A stretch of DNA of 64,000 nucleotides from Paenibacillus sp. FSL R5-0490 (GCF_001956215.1 NZ_MRTQ01000023.1:1-64000), one strand, 5' to 3'; shown: positions 46,001 through 55,004, counted from the first letter of the stretch. Translations and numbers: made by a program. The notes: generated by a model from the letters alone, not told the origin.

Positions 46001-46470
46001 AAGCCATGATTTTTACCAAAGCTAATTACTTCGTCCAGGCTTTCTACTGGACCATCACTGCCGGGTATAACCGGAATTTCTGCAAGCTGGGCTTGAGTTC
46101 TTGCCTTAACTTTATCTCCAAACATATCCAGATGCTTTGAAGTCGGACCGATAAATATGATGCCTTCTTCCTCGCACCGTTTTGCGAATTCAATATTTTC
46201 AGATAGAAATCCGTAGCCAGGATGAACGGCATCAACATCACTGCTTTTTGCTATATCAATGATTCCTTCAATGTCAAGATAGGCATCAATTGGTTTTTTG
46301 CCCTCCCCTACCAGATAAGCTTCATCCGCTTTATAGCGGTGGTAGGAACCGGAATCTTCTTTCGAATAGATAGCTACCGTGCGAATATCCAGCTCTGTGC
46401 AGGCGCGGAAAACACGAATGGCAATTTCTCCTCTGTTGGCTACTAATACCTTGTTAATTCTTCTGCTCAA
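43030..46470 (-). CDS. pycA: Pyruvate carboxylase
   Basis: Makes oxaloacetate from pyruvate, ATP and bicarbonate (anaplerosis). The 1146 aa protein has biotin carboxylase (about 1-450, SLGGGGRGMRIV loop and ERDCSVQRRHQKVVE), carboxyltransferase (about 530-800, TTFRDAHQSLLATR and a metal site with LHTHDTSGN), an allosteric PC tetramerisation domain, and a C-terminal biotin domain with ITEAMKMETT. The start is TTG at 46470 (MSRRINKVLVANRGEIAIR) with GGGGTG upstream; the frame continues 15 codons but lacks similarity. Confidence 0.97.
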   Translation of the reverse strand: MSRRINKVLVANRGEIAIRVFRACTELDIRTVAIYSKEDSGSYHRYKADEAYLVGEGKKPIDAYLDIEGIIDIAKSSDVDAVHPGYGFLSENIEFAKRCEEEGIIFIGPTSKHLDMFGDKVKARTQAQLAEIPVIPGSDGPVESLDEVISFGKNHGFPIIIKASLGGGGRGMRIVRNLEEVKESYERAKSEAKAAFGNDEVYVERFIERPKHIEVQIIGDHEGNIVHLYERDCSVQRRHQKVVEVAPCVSLPESLRDEICQAAVNLMKNVDYLNAGTVEFLVSGDQFYFIEVNPRVQVEHTITEMVTGVDIVQTQIMVAEGYSLHSKEVGVPKQEDIHVHGYAIQSRVTTEDPLNNFMPDTGRLMAYRSGGGFGVRLDAGNGFQGAVITPYYDSLLVKLSTHAMTFQQAASKMVRNLQEFRIRGIKTNIPFLENVVKHEKFLIGEYDTSFIDETPELFLFPKKKDRGTKMLNYIGNVTVNGFPGIEKKKRPVFEEPRVPRLKYSTDYQDGTKQILDNQGPEGLVKWIKEQKEVLITDTTFRDAHQSLLATRVRTNDLKHIAEPTAKLLPDMFSFEMWGGATFDVAYRFLKEDPWDRLLTLREKMPNVLFQMLLRASNAVGYKNYPDNVIREFVEKSAYAGIDVFRIFDSLNWVKGMEVAIDAVRQTGKIAEAAMCYTGDILDPARTKYNLKYYKDLAKELENQGAHILAIKDMAGLLKPQSAYTLISELKETVDIPIHLHTHDTSGNGIYTYAKAIEAGVDIVDTALSTMAGLTSQPSANSLYYALQGNDRQPKIDIQSLEQLSYYWEDVRKYYQDFESGMKAPHSEVYQHEMPGGQYSNLQQQAKAVGLGDKWDEVKDMYSRVNQMFGDIVKVTPSSKVVGDMALFMVQNQLTEQDVLNKGKSLDFPDSVVELFEGYLGQPYGGFPAELQKVILKDREPITVRPGELLEDVDFDALKEKLFKELGRQVTSFDAIAYALYPKVFMDYIKTCDQFGDISVLDTPTFLYGLRLGEEVEIEIETGKTLIVKLVSIGQPQADGTRIVYFELNGQPREVSIKDESIKATAAAKAKADPHNESHIAASMPGTVIKLLVEKGEKVEKGDHLMITEAMKMETTVQAPFSGTVKDIFVSNGEAIQTGDLLIELLK

Positions 46471-46650
46471 ACAAAACACCCCGTCTTTATGTATTTTTTG
46501 GCAATATTCTGCCAAATCTAAGTTGAGGCCGGGCGGGTATTCCGTTAACCGGCCATAATAACTTTGATTGGCATCCCCCTGATGGAAGCAATTATGTAAT
46601 CAGCATCTGCTGATTGATATATAAATAAAGCACTGTGAAGTTATCTGTGC

Positions 46651-47853
46651 TTATTTATGAATAGAAAATGTTTTTTCGGAAGCCATGTCCATGGATTCCG
46701 GATTTGTCTCTTCATGTTTATGTTTATATTTCTTTTCATAATTGACGAACATAGAAACATTCACTAGAATTCCCATTGCAATCGAAAGCTGAAGCAGGGA
46801 TGACCCTCCATAGCTTATAAAAGGAAGTGTAACACCAGTGAGCGGCATAACACCCGAAATTCCCGCAAGATTAATGAACGCCTGAATTCCTATCATGGCG
46901 GAAATCCCGATAGCAAGCAAGCTGCCAAAAGCATCTTTACACTTTAAACTGATAAAGATTCCCCTCAGTACAATGTACCCGAGAAGCAAAATGACAAAAC
47001 CTACTCCAAGTGCCCCGAGTTCCTCAGCAATTACGGCCATAATGAAGTCTGTATGGGCTTCAGGAAGATACCCAAGTTTTTGTATACTCTCACCAAGGCC
47101 CAGCCCTTTTAACCCGCCTGCACCGAGGGCAATATAGGAATTAGAAAGCTGATATCCAAACTCCGATCCAAAGGGATCTCTAAATGCTTCTACCCTCCCC
47201 ATTCGATAAGGCGCAAATATCTTATCTTTTAATAGAAGGATAAAAGGAGCAGCCAGCAATACACCGAAAAGCCCCAATTTAAATATGTTCTTAAAATTCA
47301 TGCCTGAAGTAAAGATCACAGCTCCAGCCACAAGCAATATAATCATGGACGAACCAAAATCAGGCTGTACAGCAACCAGGATTACGGCAAGAATCAGATA
47401 AGCAAGCGGGGGCAGAACACCTTTGTTAAATTCATTAATATAGGGCTGCTTCTTTGCATACACTGCAGCCAAATATATAATGACTGAAAGCTTGACAAAC
47501 TCTGCAGGCTGAAGGCTTCTTTTTCCGATTTCAAACCAGCTCATAGCTCCGCCCGCTACTTTTCCAAAGATAAATAACGCAATTAGGCCGAATAACGACA
47601 GAAACACCATCGGAACAAGAAATTTGTTGCTTTGCATAGCTTTGTATGGAAATAGAGCGACAAAAACGAAAACAATGCCTGAGATAATTAAATTCATCTT
47701 TTGTTTATTGTAGAAAAAGTCGCTTTCCTGATCATAAATCTGCACAGCTGTTACCATGCTTGCACTGAAAACCATAATGAGTCCAAAAACAGCTAACAGG
47801 GCTACAGCTATTATCAGGGTATAATCATATGATTTTAATATTTTTTTTAACAT
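46651..47853 (-). CDS. ftsW: Septal peptidoglycan polymerase FtsW
   Basis: 400 aa SEDS-family glycosyltransferase with ten membrane helices. Conserved sites include GKRSLQPAEFVKLSVI (about 108-123), QPDFGSSMI (about 163-171), the large extracellular loop with the catalytic Asp in LPEAHTDFIMAVIAEE (about 247-262) and LPFISYGGSSLL (about 343-354). It polymerises septal peptidoglycan with PBP2B. B. subtilis ftsW also lies between ylaN and pycA. Confidence 0.95.
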   Translation of the reverse strand: MLKKILKSYDYTLIIAVALLAVFGLIMVFSASMVTAVQIYDQESDFFYNKQKMNLIISGIVFVFVALFPYKAMQSNKFLVPMVFLSLFGLIALFIFGKVAGGAMSWFEIGKRSLQPAEFVKLSVIIYLAAVYAKKQPYINEFNKGVLPPLAYLILAVILVAVQPDFGSSMIILLVAGAVIFTSGMNFKNIFKLGLFGVLLAAPFILLLKDKIFAPYRMGRVEAFRDPFGSEFGYQLSNSYIALGAGGLKGLGLGESIQKLGYLPEAHTDFIMAVIAEELGALGVGFVILLLGYIVLRGIFISLKCKDAFGSLLAIGISAMIGIQAFINLAGISGVMPLTGVTLPFISYGGSSLLQLSIAMGILVNVSMFVNYEKKYKHKHEETNPESMDMASEKTFSIHK

Positions 47854-48066
47854 CCAGCCCTCTTCCCTTATCTTCTAAGTTTATTACTTATTCTACTATA
47901 GTATTGAATATCCTGCTTTGAAGAAAAGAAAAGTTAATTTAAATGTAACACAGCAAAGAAAATAATTCTATAATTATGTTATACTATTTTTAAATTAAGT
48001 TATACAATATTGAGCATTCTTTTCTTTTGGATATACTAATACCCATTCTTATAATAATACGGTTAT

Positions 48067-48108
48067 AAAAAAACTCAAACATTCTATGGAAGATGTTTGA
48101 GTTTTTTA
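48067..48108. terminator. Terminator of ylaN
   Basis: AAACTCAAACAT / ATGTTTGAGTTT stem with TTTTTT on both strands, directly after the ylaN stop and upstream of ftsW. Confidence 0.87.
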
Positions 48109-48111
48109 TTT

Positions 48112-48393
48112 TTATTTTTTTACTGAAGCTTCGTGGAGCATGGACAGCTCCCTTTCCAATTCATCTAAAATAGCCTTGCCTTCTGTCTCTTCAATTAATC
48201 CAAGACGGACAGCAAAATCTATTTCTCTGGATAAGCCAAACATCTGGGTATCAAGAACTTCCTCATATAGAGGGCATTGAGGCATGGTTAGATTATCCAT
48301 TTGCACCTTTATTAACTTTAATATTTTAGCAGCATCTGCCTTCAAAAGGGCATTTGCTTTTTCTTTGTGATCAATAATCATGTCAGAAGCCAA
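48112..48393 (-). CDS. ylaN: YlaN, iron-homeostasis protein (Fur antagonist)
   Basis: 93 aa helical protein, nearly identical in its core ([42 protein letters not shown]) to B. subtilis YlaN. That protein is essential under iron limitation and reported to bind Fur. TTG start with GGAGGG upstream. Monocistronic with its own terminator. Confidence 0.94.
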   Translation of the reverse strand: MASDMIIDHKEKANALLKADAAKILKLIKVQMDNLTMPQCPLYEEVLDTQMFGLSREIDFAVRLGLIEETEGKAILDELERELSMLHEASVKK

Positions 48394-48449
48394 CTTTCAA
48401 TCCCTCCATTTCCGAGCGATTATCCTATCTATAAATTTTATACTTAAGC

Positions 48450-48578
48450 ATGGAAAAAAGCAAGGATAATAAGGGATTCGATAGAGAAATGATTACGGCA
48501 TCAATTCAGAATGCACGAATAAGGCATGTCATCAATTATTGCCTGTATGACAAGCGCCTTAAAAATCTGTATACTTAA
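48450..48578 (+). CDS. Possible 42-aa small protein upstream of ylaL
   Basis: A plus-strand frame encodes a charged start (MEKSKDNKGFDREMITAS) followed by an amphipathic-looking QNARIRHVINYCLYDKRLKN segment. The composition looks protein-like. However, no ribosome-binding site precedes the ATG and the putative ylaL promoter overlaps the frame's end. TATACT just upstream could give a leaderless mRNA. Coding is uncertain. Confidence 0.3.
   Translation: MEKSKDNKGFDREMITASIQNARIRHVINYCLYDKRLKNLYT
48547..48575 (+). promoter_or_regulatory. Predicted sigma-A promoter for ylaL
   Basis: ATGACA (48547-48552), 17 bp, TATACT (48570-48575), about 48 bp before the ylaL ATG. Confidence 0.5.
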
Positions 48579-48623
48579 ATCATACATATATTTAGAATAA
48601 TAGCTGCTGCCAGGAGGTTCAAT

Positions 48624-49121
48624 ATGGAAAATATTATTGCTTTCAAAGGAAACGTAAAATATCAAATCACCTTAGATCCGGGAGTCTGGATATTTGATGA
48701 CCGAAGGCTGGATTTGACAACATACTTTATGCAGGAAAATATCAGAAAAAATGAACTGGAGGAATATACTAAAGCTGTCTCAAAGCATTGGGATAGAGAA
48801 ATCATGGAAGGCGCAGTTTTCCCTCCAACACTTAAAACAGAAAAGAAATTTGAAAAAGAAAAGGTCCTGACAGGCACATTCGGTATACCTTTTAAACCAT
48901 TCCTAATGAATGCAGAGCCGGATGAGAGTGCAGAAATCGTTGTTATTGAAAGTGAAGATGGTGAAACCAGATTGACACTTTCTGAAGCCGAGGAATTAAT
49001 ATTGGGGTTCTCAAAGGATGGAAAACCATTAAAAGAGGATGGGCCAGTTCATGCCTATCTTGGGGATGGCAGCAACCAAAATTCCCCCATAAAAAGAGTG
49101 AAAGCTTTTAGAGTGGAATAA
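48624..49121 (+). CDS. ylaL: YlaL-like conserved protein
   Basis: 165 aa soluble protein (MENIIAFKGNVKYQITLDPGVWIFDDRRLDLTTYF...). Length and position between ylaN and ylaK match ylaL. Some databases call such proteins peptidyl-prolyl isomerase, but I see no motif for it. CAGGAGG precedes the ATG. Followed by its own terminator; convergent with ylaK. Confidence 0.82.
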   Translation: MENIIAFKGNVKYQITLDPGVWIFDDRRLDLTTYFMQENIRKNELEEYTKAVSKHWDREIMEGAVFPPTLKTEKKFEKEKVLTGTFGIPFKPFLMNAEPDESAEIVVIESEDGETRLTLSEAEELILGFSKDGKPLKEDGPVHAYLGDGSNQNSPIKRVKAFRVE

Positions 49122-49126
49122 CCGGA

Positions 49127-49153
49127 GAGGGCGATTTGCATCGCCCTTTTTCT
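49127..49153 (+). terminator. Terminator of ylaL
   Basis: AGGGCGAT / ATCGCCCT with loop TTGC followed by TTTTTC. Confidence 0.85.
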
Positions 49154-49208
49154 TCGCAGTCTCTCCCCCGGCATGAAACCCCCAGAATCACAAATTCTGT
49201 CATGCAGG

Positions 49209-50534
49209 CTATAACAGGTCAGCAGCAAGCTGGGCCAAGCCAGATCTCTCACCTTTAACAAGTTTGACATGACCTGAGATAACCTGATCTTTAAATCTTT
49301 CCACGACATAGGTGAGACCGTTGTTATAAGCATCCAGGTAGGGATGGTCAATCTGCTCGGGATCTCCCATCAGTACAATTTTACTCCCTTCCCCTACCCT
49401 GGTTAATATGGTTTTTACTTCATGCTTCGTCAGGTTCTGAGCTTCATCAATAATAATGAATTGATCCGGTATGCTTCTGCCTCTGATATATGTCAGAGCC
49501 TCCACCTCAATCGAGCCCATACCTGCCAATATGGCATCCAATTCACCCGGCTTTTTGACATTAAACAGGTACTCCAGATTATCGAAAATCGGCTGCATCC
49601 ACGGTCTTAACTTTTCCTCTTTTTCACCCGGAAGAAATCCCAAATCCTTGCCTACAGGCACAATAGGGCGGGCGACCAGCAATTTTTTGTACTGGCCATA
49701 ATCTTCTGTCTGCATTAAGCCCGATGCCAGCGCCAAAAGAGTTTTTCCAGTCCCCGCCTTACCGATAAGCGTAACAAGCGGCAGGTCGTTTCTCAGCAAC
49801 AGCTCAAGAGCCATTGTCTGCTGCACGTTCCTGGGCTTGATCCCCCATATATGGTCATGATCAAAAATGAGTTTTTTCACTTTCTTTCCACTTTTGTCCA
49901 CAATACCAAGTGCAGACGATGAGGAACCAAGCGCATCTTTCATCACCAGAAACTGATTCGGATAGAAAGGATGATTTGCTATTTCAGATAGCGGCAGTTC
50001 TCCTTTTTCATAAAAACGGTTCATAATATCGAGACCTATATATACCTCCAGAAACCCAGGATATAAATGATCATTCTCAACTACACGATCACTTAAGAAG
50101 TCCTCTGAAATTAGCCCGATAGCATCCGCTTTAACTCTGACAAGGGCATCTTTGCTTACCAGGATTACCGTTCGTCCATTTTCTTTTGTCTCTTCCTCCA
50201 AGGATAAGTTTTTTGCAACTGCCAAAATCCGATTATCATTCGTTTTTTCTACAAAGATCTCCTGAAGTTCATGAAATGATCTATGATTTAACTCAATTCG
50301 CAGGCTTCCGCCATTTTCAAGAGGTATTTTCTCATGGAGCTTACCTGTCTCCCTCATGCTGTCAATCAGCCGGGATACTTGCCTTGCGTTCCTCCCAATT
50401 TCATCCATATACCTTTTCTTAGAATCAACCTCTTCCAGGACTACAGCCGGAATGACTACTTCATTATCTTCAAATGAAAATATGGAATTAGGATCCTGCA
50501 ACAAGACATTGGTATCTAATACGTAAATTTTACT
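49209..50534 (-). CDS. ylaK: PIN-PhoH family ATPase YlaK
   Basis: 441 aa PhoH2-type protein. An N-terminal PIN nuclease domain (about 1-140, starting SKIYVLDTNVLLQDPNSI with the first acidic residue) joins a C-terminal PhoH ATPase with Walker A GKAGTGKT (about 258-265) and Walker B FIIIDEAQN. PhoH2 proteins are reported to couple RNA unwinding and cleavage. A TTG start at 50534 is chosen because AGGAGG lies 8 bases ahead; the 14 codons before it contain that site. Confidence 0.92.
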   Translation of the reverse strand, partial: SKIYVLDTNVLLQDPNSIFSFEDNEVVIPAVVLEEVDSKKRYMDEIGRNARQVSRLIDSMRETGKLHEKIPLENGGSLRIELNHRSFHELQEIFVEKTNDNRILAVAKNLSLEEETKENGRTVILVSKDALVRVKADAIGLISEDFLSDRVVENDHLYPGFLEVYIGLDIMNRFYEKGELPLSEIANHPFYPNQFLVMKDALGSSSSALGIVDKSGKKVKKLIFDHDHIWGIKPRNVQQTMALELLLRNDLPLVTLIGKAGTGKTLLALASGLMQTEDYGQYKKLLVARPIVPVGKDLGFLPGEKEEKLRPWMQPIFDNLEYLFNVKKPGELDAILAGMGSIEVEALTYIRGRSIPDQFIIIDEAQNLTKHEVKTILTRVGEGSKIVLMGDPEQIDHPYLDAYNNGLTYVVERFKDQVISGHVKLVKGERSGLAQLAADLL

Positions 50535-50876
50535 CAATATGATGCCTCCTGCTCCTCTTGTGTCTTGATAAAGCAAATTACAAAAGCAAGGTCCCCTGCC
50601 TGCAGATTTGCAGTTTCATGAAAAAGATCACCTTCATTCCTGATGGATTATAATCCTGTTGGTTTATATTATTCAGCCTTCGAAAGATGTTGATTAATTA
50701 GGAAGAAAGGCTTTCTTATGAAGTGGACAAATCTATCTTGGTAAAAATATATGTAATGCCGAATAAAGATAGAAGAAATTTTGCACAATAACATTAAACA
50801 ATCCTCAATATTCCTGAACCTGAAAAAGTTCAAGCTTTCATTTTCAGGAAATTTTGATGTCCCGGAGGTGTCAAAT
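50535..50876. other. Divergent ylaK/ylaJ intergenic region
   Basis: About 340 bp between divergent starts, AT-rich toward ylaJ. A weak palindrome CTGCAGATTTGCAG occurs near 50600. Apart from the ribosome-binding sites I see no riboswitch, repeat or clear sporulation promoter. Confidence 0.5.
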
Positions 50877-51482
50877 ATGAATAAATGGCTGCTGTTATGG
50901 ATGACAGGATTACTATTAACAGGGTGCGGCATGATCAACAATGAAGCCCAAGATCAACAGGAACAGAAAAACATCAACTCCGTAAATGTTAAAAATAGTA
51001 CAATACAGGAAGTTGACAGAGAGACTGGACAGCAGGTTTCCAGGCATCTTGTCAATTTGGCTGTCCGAGTTCCCAATGTCAATGATGCAACAGCTGTTGT
51101 ACTTGGACGCTTTGCAGTAGTTGGCGTAGATGTAAATAAAAATCTCGACCGTTCTGAGGTCGGATCAATCAAATATTCAGTTGCCGAAACTCTTAAAAAT
51201 GATCCTCATGGTGCAAGAGCAATTGTAGTGGCTGATCCGGATATTAACGCCAGGCTTCGGGAAATAGCCGCTGATATTCAAAACGGAGAGCCCCTGCAGG
51301 GAATCATGAATGAACTGGCAGATATCGCTGGCCGGCTAATGCCTGAAGTCCCAGCCGACCTGGTTGATCCTAAAAAGGAAAATGAGAAAAACGCAACCGA
51401 AGATCCAAAGAAAAGACTCAACAATGATCAGGAAAAACAGCTTGAACAAAAACAGGAAAAACACTCAAATTATTATAAGTAA
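50877..51482 (+). CDS. ylaJ: Sporulation lipoprotein, YhcN/YlaJ family
   Basis: 201 aa. The signal peptide has lipobox LTGC (about 14-17). The YhcN/YlaJ domain follows (about 55-155: RHLVNLAVRVPNVNDATAVVLGRFAVVGVDVN) and a highly charged K/E/Q tail. The family is found in spore inner membranes and germination complexes. The start at 50877 has GGAGGTG 7 bases upstream; the upstream frame to 50781 is not family sequence. Confidence 0.92.
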   Translation: MNKWLLLWMTGLLLTGCGMINNEAQDQQEQKNINSVNVKNSTIQEVDRETGQQVSRHLVNLAVRVPNVNDATAVVLGRFAVVGVDVNKNLDRSEVGSIKYSVAETLKNDPHGARAIVVADPDINARLREIAADIQNGEPLQGIMNELADIAGRLMPEVPADLVDPKKENEKNATEDPKKRLNNDQEKQLEQKQEKHSNYYK

Positions 51483-51538
51483 AAGTGACTCCACCGATGG
51501 CATTTATTATTTAGCGGTAAAACGGCTGTAAGAACAAC

Positions 51539-51572
51539 AAAAGCTTAGTTCCCTGGGGAACTAAGCTTTTTT
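51539..51572. terminator. Bidirectional terminator after ylaJ
   Basis: AAAAGCTTAGTTCCC / GGGAACTAAGCTTTTTT-like stem; the stop codon of the facing gene (51561-51563) lies within it. Confidence 0.88.
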
Positions 51573-52016
51573 CATTGCCTCCATTACCTGTTTGTCCAAA
51601 CGGGCTGCTGCATCTTTATCGTATGTTTTGTCATATTGAGGTTCGACAGTGATTTTAGAGCCGTAAAACATGACATCACGGACTTCCTTCACAGTGATGA
51701 CCATAAGAGCGAGCTTTAAAGGTACGCCTTCCATCTTTTCAGCCTTAACCGATGCTTCACCTGCGATGGAGTATGTAGATTCATTCGCGATAATATTCAG
51801 AACAACTTTGTTATTGCTATTTATGTTTTGAACAATTCTTGAACGGTTATCAACTGCAAAATATAATGTTTCGTCATCTTTTGCCAGTATCCATGAAATC
51901 GCATTAACATTAGGTCCGCCAGTTTCAAAGTCAATAGTGGCAAGTGTGACGAAACGTTCCTTTTGCAATTCGTCATATAATGGTTTGATTAATTTCGGTT
52001 CTACCTGATTTGCCAT
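51561..52016 (-). CDS. Pyridoxamine 5'-phosphate oxidase family flavoprotein
   Basis: 151 aa split-barrel FMN-binding protein (FVTLATIDFETGGPNVNAISWILAKDDETLYFAVDNRSRIVQNI). The family is broad (FMN- or F420-type reductases, haem-binding HugZ-like). No specific role can be read. GGAGGG precedes the ATG. It is inserted between ylaJ and ylaI relative to the B. subtilis order. Confidence 0.85.
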   Translation of the reverse strand: MANQVEPKLIKPLYDELQKERFVTLATIDFETGGPNVNAISWILAKDDETLYFAVDNRSRIVQNINSNNKVVLNIIANESTYSIAGEASVKAEKMEGVPLKLALMVITVKEVRDVMFYGSKITVEPQYDKTYDKDAAARLDKQVMEAMKKA

Positions 52017-52252
52017 TCTTTTCCCTCCTTTATTAATTTCATCATAGTATGATAACGCTTTTCTTTCAACTTATAACATCTCTTCTACACGTTTGATTTA
52101 ACCTGCAGCGCTTTCTATACTAATATAAACTAACACATAAAACCCGATACGGGATGACCGTAAAAAAATTTATTTGCCGCAAAGCATTCGAATCAGACCT
52201 TAACTTATACTATAATGGTAATAACAACAGTTAAAACAATATGAGGTGTCCC

Positions 52253-52453
52253 ATGCGAGTAAAATGTGTACTATGTGATAAAATTGAATCCATTGAAAAC
52301 GAGTCCTTACAGGCTAAACGTCTACGCAACCGCCCAATTCACACATATATGTGCAGACCATGTGAAACAAGAATTACAGAAAAAACACAAAAAAGAGCTG
52401 ATACCGGAAACTTTAAGCTATATCGGAGCAAAGTCCAGGAGGAAGAATGGTGA
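52253..52453 (+). CDS. ylaI: YlaI family zinc-ribbon-like protein
   Basis: 66 aa with paired cysteines CVLCDK (about 4-9) and MCRPCE (about 37-42), suggesting a small zinc-binding fold. The YlaI family (DUF2197) has this length. Start at 52253 with GAGGTG before it; a TATAAT at 52211-52216 may be the -10. Function unknown. Confidence 0.9.
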   Translation: MRVKCVLCDKIESIENESLQAKRLRNRPIHTYMCRPCETRITEKTQKRADTGNFKLYRSKVQEEEW

Positions 52454-52476
52454 ACTGCACACCATTCCATGAACAG

Positions 52477-52519
52477 CAAAAAAGCCGCCCCAAACATTTT
52501 GTCTGGGCGGCTTCTTTTA
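52477..52519. terminator. Bidirectional terminator after ylaI
   Basis: AAAAAAGCCGCCC / GGGCGGCTTCTTTT with a 14-nt loop, between convergent genes. Confidence 0.85.
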
Positions 52520-52807
52520 ATCCTCCGGATAATTTACATATTTTTCAGGTTCACTTTGAATCTGTTTAAGCATTACTTCTATCAATTCACAGGGAAAACG
52601 GCTCTTATTCCGTTCTTCACCCTTTGTGTAATGCACATAATACATCAAATCATCTTTTTCAAAGTGAATATCGGAAATATTATGCTCTTCCGAAAGAATC
52701 TCAAAGAACATTCTTTCTGTGTCTGCTGCTGCTGTATCATCCGGACGATCCTCACAGACAATTTTTATCGTCAGCCAGTTATACAGTGAATCCTGCAAAG
52801 ACTTCAT
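52517..52807 (-). CDS. Small hypothetical protein next to ylaH
   Basis: 96 aa acidic soluble protein (MKSLQDSLYNWLTIKIVCEDRPDDTAAADTERMFFEIL...). No motif is recognised. It lies 15 bp after ylaH on the same strand and is probably cotranscribed with it. Not in the B. subtilis order as I remember it. Confidence 0.75.
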   Translation of the reverse strand: MKSLQDSLYNWLTIKIVCEDRPDDTAAADTERMFFEILSEEHNISDIHFEKDDLMYYVHYTKGEERNKSRFPCELIEVMLKQIQSEPEKYVNYPED

Positions 52808-52822
52808 CTCAGCATCTCCCTG

Positions 52823-53137
52823 TTATTCCGCCTTTGCCTGTTCCTTCTTTTCCTGGTTAAGGCGGATTTTGTAAATGATCAAGATTAATGCAGCCACAAC
52901 AAGACCTTCTGCTACAGGAAGGAATACTCCAAGAAATGTCAGCATCGTACAGCCTAAAATCAAGAAAGTGTATATCATAGCTGATTTTAAAATTGGGAGT
53001 TTCTTGGCAAATCCTAATTTAAATACCAATATTGACAGCAGAACAATTGTTATATAAAGAAGCCACATTCCAGTTGTGGGATTCTCATCGACTTTGAACA
53101 AAGCAGCAAAAAAAGACAGGCGCTGTGATACATCCAT
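52823..53137 (-). CDS. ylaH: YlaH-like membrane protein
   Basis: 104 aa with three membrane segments (about 24-43, 50-67, 72-92) and a lysine/glutamate-rich end. Matches the YlaH family in length, topology and position directly downstream of typA. Function unknown. Confidence 0.9.
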   Translation of the reverse strand: MDVSQRLSFFAALFKVDENPTTGMWLLYITIVLLSILVFKLGFAKKLPILKSAMIYTFLILGCTMLTFLGVFLPVAEGLVVAALILIIYKIRLNQEKKEQAKAE

Positions 53138-53165
53138 ATCCTTATCTCCTCCCCCTTCTTAAGTC

Positions 53166-55004
53166 TTAGTTAGTTTCAGCGTATTTCTTCTTCTTGGCCA
53201 TTCTTTCTCTTTCGTTCTTATCAAGAAGTTTCTTTCTCAGTCTGATTGACTCAGGTGTTACTTCAAGCAGCTCATCATCATTCAAGTATTCCAGAGCTTC
53301 TTCAAGTGTCATGATACGTGGCTTTTTAATTACATTCGTCTGATCCTTATTAGCAGAACGGATGTTTGTCGCATGCTTCACTTTAGTGATGTTTACAGTA
53401 AGATCATTTTCACGAGTATGCTCTCCCACAATCATGCCTTCATAAATTTCAGTACCCGGCTCAACGAAAATTGTTCCCCGGTCCTCAACTTGCATAATTC
53501 CGTATGTGGATGACTTGCCGCTTTCCATAGACACCAGGACACCTTTGCTGCGTCCGCCAATTTGACCTTTAATTTCTGGCTGGTAGCTGTCAAATGTGTG
53601 ATTGATAATACCATAGCCGCGGGTTAGCGTCATAAATTCGGTGGAGTAGCCGATCAGTCCGCGGGCAGGGACATTGAATGTCAGTCTTACTTGACCATTG
53701 CCGTTATTGACCATATCAAGCATTTCACCTTTACGGGTACCCATAGATTCAATAATCGATCCAGTATTATCTTCCGGCACATCGATTTGAACACGTTCTA
53801 CCGGTTCACAGCGAACACCGTCAATTTCTCTAATAATTACTTCCGGCTTAGAAACCTGCAGTTCAAAACCTTCACGGCGCATATTTTCAATAAGGATCGA
53901 TAAATGCAATTCTCCACGTCCGGATACTACCCAGGCGTCAGGTGAATCTGTATTTTCAACACGGAGACTTACGTCCGTCTCAAGCTGTGCACGAAGTCTT
54001 TCTTCAACTTTTCTTGAAGTAATATATTTGCCTTCTCTTCCCGCGAATGGACTGTTGTTAACAAGGAAAGTCATTTGCAGGGTTGGTTCATCTATCCTTA
54101 GAACAGGAAGTGCTTCCTGATGCTCGACAGGGCAAACAGTTTCCCCGACGTTAATGTCTTCCATTCCGGAAACGGCAATAAGGTCTCCAGGATAAGCTTC
54201 CTGGATCTCTTCACGCTTAAGTCCGAAGAAACCAAAGATCTTTGTAACCCGGAATTGCTTAACAGAGCCATCAAGTTTCATTAAAGCAACCTGCTGTCCG
54301 ACCTTGATTGTTCCCCGGAATACCCGGCCAATTCCAATTCTCCCCACATAATCATTGTAATCAAGAAGTGCTACCTGGAATTGAAGCGGCTCTTCACGGT
54401 TATCAGCAGGTCCAGGAATATGTTCAATGATTGCTTCATAAAGAGAATGCATGTCATCATCCTGCTTGTCAGGGGTAACACTTGAAGTTCCTGAAATAGC
54501 GGATGCATAAATAACCGGGAATTCAAGCTGATCTTCATCTGCACCAAGTTCAATGAACAAATCGATTACCTCGTCAACAACTTCTGTTGGACGGGCAGAT
54601 GGTTTGTCAATTTTATTTACAACAACGATTGGCGTAAGTTTTTGTTCCAAAGCCTTTTTAAGAACAAAACGCGTCTGCGGCATACATCCTTCATATGCAT
54701 CGACAACTAATAATACGCCGTCAACCATTTTCATGATACGTTCAACTTCTCCGCCGAAATCGGCATGTCCTGGTGTATCCAGAATGTTGATTCTTGTATC
54801 TTTATATTTAACTGCAGTGTTTTTAGCTAAAATCGTAATACCGCGTTCTCTTTCCAGATCGTTTGAATCCATCGCACGCTCTTCCACGTGCTCATTTGAA
54901 CGGAAAGTTCCGGACTGTTTTAAAAGCTCGTCAACCAATGTTGTTTTTCCATGGTCAACGTGGGCTATAATCGCAATATTTCGAATATCTTCTCTTAATT
55001 TCAA
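53166..55004 (-). CDS. typA: Ribosome-associated GTPase TypA/BipA
   Basis: 612 aa translational GTPase (ylaG) that binds the 70S ribosome and assists subunit assembly and stress growth. G motifs: AHVDHGKTT (about 14-22), DTPGHADFGG (about 76-85) and NKID (about 130-133). Domain II, the EF-G-like domains III and V, and the unique C-terminal BipA domain follow. AGGAGG precedes the ATG. Upstream of ylaH and divergent from ylaF. Confidence 0.97.
   Translation of the reverse strand: MKLREDIRNIAIIAHVDHGKTTLVDELLKQSGTFRSNEHVEERAMDSNDLERERGITILAKNTAVKYKDTRINILDTPGHADFGGEVERIMKMVDGVLLVVDAYEGCMPQTRFVLKKALEQKLTPIVVVNKIDKPSARPTEVVDEVIDLFIELGADEDQLEFPVIYASAISGTSSVTPDKQDDDMHSLYEAIIEHIPGPADNREEPLQFQVALLDYNDYVGRIGIGRVFRGTIKVGQQVALMKLDGSVKQFRVTKIFGFFGLKREEIQEAYPGDLIAVSGMEDINVGETVCPVEHQEALPVLRIDEPTLQMTFLVNNSPFAGREGKYITSRKVEERLRAQLETDVSLRVENTDSPDAWVVSGRGELHLSILIENMRREGFELQVSKPEVIIREIDGVRCEPVERVQIDVPEDNTGSIIESMGTRKGEMLDMVNNGNGQVRLTFNVPARGLIGYSTEFMTLTRGYGIINHTFDSYQPEIKGQIGGRSKGVLVSMESGKSSTYGIMQVEDRGTIFVEPGTEIYEGMIVGEHTRENDLTVNITKVKHATNIRSANKDQTNVIKKPRIMTLEEALEYLNDDELLEVTPESIRLRKKLLDKNERERMAKKKKYAETN

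Noticed and set aside
46590-46625. AATCAGCA/TGCTGATT hairpin between ftsW and pycA as a terminator
   Set aside because: No T tract follows on either strand, so termination is unsupported.
50669-50941. Minus-strand frame opposite ylaJ
   Set aside because: Overlaps the signal peptide region of ylaJ and the intergenic region; low-complexity hydrophobic translation and no start signal.
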